Source: PNON01 sp964387025 (lineage in GTDB: Bacteria > Chloroflexota > Anaerolineae > Anaerolineales > Anaerolineaceae). From it: a stretch of 64,000 nucleotides of DNA. Each line of letters starts with the position of its first letter. Within the stretch, counting starts at the first letter, position 1. The translations under genes were made by a program, and so were the position numbers. Below, piece after piece: positions 60,306 to 64,000 of this stretch. Location of the stretch: NCBI GenBank assembly GCA_964387025.1, contig CAYLUZ010000006.1, forward strand, positions 1-64,000, read 5' to 3'. A model generated the notes under the pieces. The model saw only the letters and a list, made by a program, of their open reading frames with translations. It ran no database searches and was not told the origin of the DNA.

Positions 60306-61514
60306 TCACGCACCAAATTTATAAAGCCGCAGTGAGTGTGCCAGAGCCAATGGCATGGTCTCCAATGCGTTGAAAGTACCCAATCCCCCATGGACACAAT
60401 ACTTCTCGCCAAACTTGGCTTGATCATCTTCCCTTACTGTTCCTGGAGCCCAGAGTAAGAAAGGCACAGGATGCCAGCTATGTGATTTTAGTAGCGCTGG
60501 TGTGGAATGGTCCCCGGTGATAATTAGCACGTCCGGTTTCAGTGCGATTAATTCTGGCAACGCTTCATCCACAGTCTCGATCACATGCACTTTTGCATCA
60601 AAATTTCCATCTTCACCATAACTGTCTGTTTTCTTAATATGTATGAAGAAGAAATCATAATCTTTCCATGCTTTTTCCACTGCTTTAAATTCATCTGCGG
60701 GTGTTTCCCCTGTTACATCAATTACATCCATTCCAACCAGCTGAGCAACACCTTTATACATCGGGTAAACTGCCACGCAGGCGGATTTTAATTCGTAGCG
60801 GCCCATGTAGGTTTCCAGACCCGGATCAGTTGCAAATCCACGCAGGGTCAACGCATTTGCTTTTGGTTCATTTTTAAGTAATTTTCGAGCTTCTGCGATC
60901 CATTGATTGAAGAGGTTTGCAGTTTTTTGTGCTGTTAAGTTTTTCACTTTTACTTCAAGCGGAGCAACTCCAACTTTTTGAGGATCAGTGTCTTCCAGAT
61001 CCGGGGATAGATCTACTCCACGCATGACGACCGCAAACCGGTGCTCTTTAACATGGTTGACTTCAACTTCCACACCTGGAAGTTTTATTTCCTTAAGTTT
61101 ATCAACAATGATTGCTGCTTCTTCCGTGGGAATGCGTCCTGCACGTCTATCGCTGATCAATCCATTTCCGTCAACTGTGCAGAAATTGCCTCTGGCAGCG
61201 ACATCACCTTTTTTAACATACATCCCCACACCAATCGCTTCGAGCACACCGCGACCTACCTCGTGTGCTACCGGGTCATATCCGAATAATGACAAATGTG
61301 CCGGCCCGGAGCCAGGTGTAATACCATAATCCAGTGGTTGTGTCTGACCTAAAATTCCTTCTTTGGCGAGCTTATCCATGTTGGGTGTTTTTGCCGTTTC
61401 CAGCTCAGTTAATCCACCTGATTGTATTGGTAAACCGCCTAATCCATCCATGACCAACAGTACGATCTTGGTTTTATTTGGACTTAAAAGTGATTTTATA
61501 TCTTTAAATGGCAT
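60306..61514 (-). CDS. apgM: 2,3-bisphosphoglycerate-independent phosphoglycerate mutase, ApgM type
   Basis: Interconverts 3- and 2-phosphoglycerate in glycolysis, with a phosphoserine intermediate. The 402 residues belong to the archaeal-like ApgM group, shorter than the roughly 510-residue bacterial GpmI: LVMDGLGGLPIQ with the first metal aspartate, TPGSGPAHLSLFGYDP with the nucleophile serine, and the metal site ITGDHSTPALLKSHSWHPVP. GGAGG precedes the ATG. It lies downstream of the sugar ABC ATPase gene on the same strand, separated by a strong hairpin. Confidence 0.95.
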   Translation of the reverse strand: MPFKDIKSLLSPNKTKIVLLVMDGLGGLPIQSGGLTELETAKTPNMDKLAKEGILGQTQPLDYGITPGSGPAHLSLFGYDPVAHEVGRGVLEAIGVGMYVKKGDVAARGNFCTVDGNGLISDRRAGRIPTEEAAIIVDKLKEIKLPGVEVEVNHVKEHRFAVVMRGVDLSPDLEDTDPQKVGVAPLEVKVKNLTAQKTANLFNQWIAEARKLLKNEPKANALTLRGFATDPGLETYMGRYELKSACVAVYPMYKGVAQLVGMDVIDVTGETPADEFKAVEKAWKDYDFFFIHIKKTDSYGEDGNFDAKVHVIETVDEALPELIALKPDVLIITGDHSTPALLKSHSWHPVPFLLWAPGTVREDDQAKFGEKYCVHGGLGTFNALETMPLALAHSLRLYKFGA

Positions 61515-61537
61515 AAGTTCCTCCGCTTGATAAAATT

Positions 61538-61566
61538 TTGTAGCGCAAGAAAGCCTTGCGCTACAA
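61538..61566 (-). terminator. Perfect hairpin between the ABC ATPase gene and apgM
   Basis: 12-bp perfect stem TTGTAGCGCAAG / CTTGCGCTACAA with a 5-base loop. On the minus strand it is followed by AAATTTTATC, a weak T-run. Likely terminator or attenuator. Confidence 0.55.
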
Positions 61567-61597
61567 TGTTAATGGTGTCGATCATGATCTATTATTT

Positions 61598-62710
61598 TTA
61601 TCGGTAAGCAGTAGGATTCTCTGGGTCGGTGCTTGGGTCAAAGATATGGAAATTATCCATATCAAAGACCAGTTGAACTTTATCACCCATTGAGAATCTT
61701 GTGCGTGGATCAACCCGGGCTACAAAATTGTTATTTCCGCTGATCATATATAGAAGGATTTCAAAACCCATTAATTCAACAACATCAACTTTTGCTTCAA
61801 CAGGTTCTGCATGAATTCCCGGTGGAACAAACATGGGATTATGAATATTCTCAGGGCGAATTCCAAAGATCACATCTTTACCTGCTAACGGCATATAGAC
61901 TTTTGCACGTTCATCCGGAATATGAATGACCATCTCGCCGGTATCTACGAATAATTTCTCGCCTTCTTTTTTCAGTTTTGCCTGGAAAAAGTTCATGGCC
62001 GGTGAACCGATGAAACCAGCTACGAATAAATTGGCGGGATAATCATAAAGGGTTTGAGGCGTATCCAGTTGTTGTAGCAGACCTTTATTCATTACCGCGA
62101 TACGGGTCGCCATGGTCATGGCTTCTGTCTGGTCGTGAGTCACATAAATAAAGGTAGTCTGCAGGCGTTGGTGCATCTTGGAAATTTCAGCCCGCGTCTG
62201 GACCCTTAATTTGGCGTCCAGGTTGGAAAGCGGTTCATCAAAGAGGAATACTTTAGGTTCGCGTACAATTGCCCGACCTAAAGCGACCCTTTGGCGCTGA
62301 CCGCCAGATAGTTCTCGAGGGCGTCTCTTTAATAATTGTTCGATTCCTAGAATTTTCGCGGCGTTTTCGACACGAGCTTTGATCTGATCTTTTGGTACTT
62401 TTCTTAGTTTCAATCCAAAAGCCATATTGTCGTAAACAGTCATATGTGGATATAAAGCATAAGATTGGAAAACCATGGCGATATCGCGATCTTTTGGTGC
62501 GACATCATTCACAACAAGATCAGCAATCTTGACCTCACCGCTGGTGACTTCTTCCAGTCCGGCCAGACATCGAAGTGCAGTGGTTTTTCCGCACCCGGAT
62601 GGGCCTACTAATACCAGGAATTCTTTATCGTCTACAGCAATATTGAGGTCGTTTAAAGCAGTAAAATCACCAAACTTCTTTGTAACATGATTATAAGTAA
62701 CGCTAGCCAT
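61598..62710 (-). CDS. Sugar ABC transporter ATPase (MsmX/UgpC type)
   Basis: Energises uptake of sugars or glycerol 3-phosphate by one or more separate permease systems. The 370 residues have Walker A GPSGCGKTT, the Q-loop FQSYALYPHMT, the signature LSGGQRQRVALGRA, Walker B VFLFDEPLSNLDAKLR and the H-loop YVTHDQTEAM, followed by the roughly 130-residue OB-fold regulatory domain of the MalK/UgpC group. No permease or binding-protein genes are adjacent, so it probably serves several importers, as MsmX does. GGAGGAATAA precedes the ATG; a promoter lies upstream. Confidence 0.92.
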   Translation of the reverse strand: MASVTYNHVTKKFGDFTALNDLNIAVDDKEFLVLVGPSGCGKTTALRCLAGLEEVTSGEVKIADLVVNDVAPKDRDIAMVFQSYALYPHMTVYDNMAFGLKLRKVPKDQIKARVENAAKILGIEQLLKRRPRELSGGQRQRVALGRAIVREPKVFLFDEPLSNLDAKLRVQTRAEISKMHQRLQTTFIYVTHDQTEAMTMATRIAVMNKGLLQQLDTPQTLYDYPANLFVAGFIGSPAMNFFQAKLKKEGEKLFVDTGEMVIHIPDERAKVYMPLAGKDVIFGIRPENIHNPMFVPPGIHAEPVEAKVDVVELMGFEILLYMISGNNNFVARVDPRTRFSMGDKVQLVFDMDNFHIFDPSTDPENPTAYR

Positions 62711-62743
62711 TTATTCCTCCGTTCGGTTGTGTATAGTGATATT

Positions 62744-62772
62744 ATTATATCGTAAGCAAATCAATACTCCAA
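62744..62772 (-). promoter_or_regulatory. Predicted promoter of the ABC ATPase gene
   Basis: Minus strand: TTGGAG (-35, 62772-62767), 17-base spacer, consensus TATAAT (-10, 62749-62744). Start near 62737, leader of about 27 bases. Confidence 0.6.
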
Positions 62773-62807
62773 ATAAATACTGACCCAATTAGTTACATTA
62801 ATCTACT

Positions 62808-64000
62808 ATGGCAGAAGAGATCACACCCATCCGTCAACAATACCTGGATATCAAGAAAAAATATCCTGATACCATAGTCTTCTTTCGCCTGGGAGATTTT
62901 TATGAGACCTTTGACCAGGATGCTGAAATAACTTCCAGGGAATTGGATATCGTTCTGACAGGTCGTAATGTCGCCAAGGGTATGCGTATTCCAATGGCAG
63001 GCATACCCTATCATGCTGTGGATAACTACCTTTCTAAGTTGATCGAGCATGGATATCACGTCGCGATCTGTGAGCAAGTCGGAGACCAACCGGCGAAAGG
63101 TATTTTTCCACGGGAAGTGGTAAGGGTTGTCACACCAGGAACTGTAACAGAGCCAACTTTGTTGTCTTCTAATCGTAATAATTATCTTCTTTCTTACTTT
63201 ATTCAGGAAAATACTGCTGGAATTTCATATGCGGATATCTCAACAGGTGAATTCTATGCAACTGAGATCCATTCAGAAGATATTCTGGCAAGCCTTGGAA
63301 CAGAGATCAACCGAATTTCCCCATCTGAAATTCTACTTTCAGAACAAATCACAGAGATAACAGGATATGAAGGTCATGTAACTCACTACCCAAATTGGCA
63401 TTTTGAGCTCGGGCGTTGCCATCAAATCCTCCTGAGTCATTTTAATGTCGCCACACTGGAAGGTTTTGGAATAAAAAATATGCCACTGGCTGAAAGGTCA
63501 GCCGGAGTCATCATCCAATATCTTCAGGACACCCAATCCGCAGCGGCCAAACAATTATCGGCCATCCATACATACAGCCAGGACGAATTTATGGTCCTGG
63601 ATGCGTCCACCCGTCGGAATTTGGAACTGACATCCACGATACGATCCGGTTCTCGTGAAGGTTCGCTATTGGGAGTGCTCGATCAAGCCATAACACCCAT
63701 GGGGCACAGGCTCCTGTCAAACTGGATAAATAAACCTTTGTTGGATATCCAACAGATCAATCACCGGCTGGATGGGGTGGAATATTTTTCAAAAGACGGG
63801 TTGGTAAGGTCAGAATTTCGGAAATTATTGAGATCCATTGTAGATATGGAACGCATTTCATCGAGGGTCATCATCGGAAATGCAACTCCGCGTGAATTAG
63901 TTTCCTTGAAAGAATCACTACAAACCCTGCCACAGCTCTCTCCCGTCATCAGCCAATTACAAGCGGCATTTCAGGAATTTTTACCGTTGGATGAGTGTGA
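62808..64000 (+). CDS. mutS: DNA mismatch repair protein MutS (3' end cut by window edge)
   Basis: Recognises base mismatches and small loops. The frame runs from the ATG at 62808 to the window end, 397 residues of an expected 850-900. The mismatch-contacting motif is intact in FFRLGDFYETF (Phe-x-Glu), with TSRELDIVLTGRN, MAGIPYHAVDNYL and the core-domain VLDASTRRNLELT. The ATPase domain lies beyond the edge. There is no ribosome binding site; a weak -10 (TACATT) ends 8 bases before the ATG. Whether mutL follows cannot be seen. Confidence 0.95.
   Translation, partial: MAEEITPIRQQYLDIKKKYPDTIVFFRLGDFYETFDQDAEITSRELDIVLTGRNVAKGMRIPMAGIPYHAVDNYLSKLIEHGYHVAICEQVGDQPAKGIFPREVVRVVTPGTVTEPTLLSSNRNNYLLSYFIQENTAGISYADISTGEFYATEIHSEDILASLGTEINRISPSEILLSEQITEITGYEGHVTHYPNWHFELGRCHQILLSHFNVATLEGFGIKNMPLAERSAGVIIQYLQDTQSAAAKQLSAIHTYSQDEFMVLDASTRRNLELTSTIRSGSREGSLLGVLDQAITPMGHRLLSNWINKPLLDIQQINHRLDGVEYFSKDGLVRSEFRKLLRSIVDMERISSRVIIGNATPRELVSLKESLQTLPQLSPVISQLQAAFQEFLPLDEC

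Noticed and set aside
1..64000. CRISPR arrays, insertion sequences, prophage or integrated elements
   Set aside because: No repeated direct units, transposase, integrase or terminal repeats were seen; gene order and codon character look uniform throughout.

Overview
The window reads as a stretch of chromosome from an AT-rich bacterium, most likely Chloroflexota, class Anaerolineae. That assignment is inference from gene content and protein character (paired YfhO-type membrane proteins, a MrfA/MrfB pair, ApgM-type phosphoglycerate mutase, a TIGR01906 protein); no marker gene was compared by alignment. Genes are densely packed with short gaps. There is no prophage, transposase, CRISPR array or rRNA. 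One tRNA gene with a CAT anticodon is present.

Region 1 (1-7.1 kb, minus strand): a cell-elongation operon mreB-mreC-mreD-mrdA-rodA followed by a gltX cut by the left edge, with a clear sigma70-type promoter before mreB. Region 2 (7.2-14.9 kb, minus): four large multi-pass membrane proteins in alternating order (two YfhO-like, two of a second family), probably for envelope glycan or lipid-linked sugar work. Region 3 (14.9-18.1 kb, plus): a coiled-coil zinc-ribbon protein and a NACHT-type NTPase with C-terminal HEAT-like repeats. Region 4 (18.1-27.5 kb, minus): a run of twelve close-packed genes, mgsA, an MFS carrier, smpB, a polyprenol/phytol-kinase-like protein, hutH, a Tat-exported L,D-transpeptidase, ccdA, a thioredoxin-fold/DUF2085 protein, pgeF, yggS, yggT and a DUF167 gene.

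Region 5 (27.5-38.6 kb) holds small envelope and zinc-ribbon proteins and a minus-strand carbon operon: glycerate 2-kinase, glyoxylate/hydroxypyruvate reductase, 6-phosphogluconate dehydrogenase and glucose-6-phosphate dehydrogenase. A perfect palindrome covers the predicted promoter of that operon. A P1-type self-processing peptidase, a DegV protein, an iron alcohol dehydrogenase, an ABM-domain protein and an RluA-type pseudouridine synthase follow. Region 6 (38.6-51.1 kb) is housekeeping: a GNAT-like protein, a hydrolase, ribosomal protein L25, NUDIX, TrmI, the tRNA, pckA, pyrB, a membrane protein, an FmdB-type zinc ribbon, an MFS carrier, a PIG-L deacetylase, an SDR and PspC.

Region 7 (51.2-64 kb): a MrfA-type helicase with an inserted HNH nuclease domain next to MrfB exonuclease, then alaS, a membrane-anchored spermidine-synthase-like protein with a TIGR01906 partner, apgM, an MsmX/UgpC-type sugar ABC ATPase, and mutS cut by the right edge. 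The most interesting items are the HNH-containing MrfA with MrfB, the alternating membrane-protein cassette, the NACHT-HEAT protein, a hairpin that would hide the pspC ribosome binding site, the operator-like palindrome at gckA, and a group of genes whose promoter spacing predicts leaderless or nearly leaderless mRNAs.
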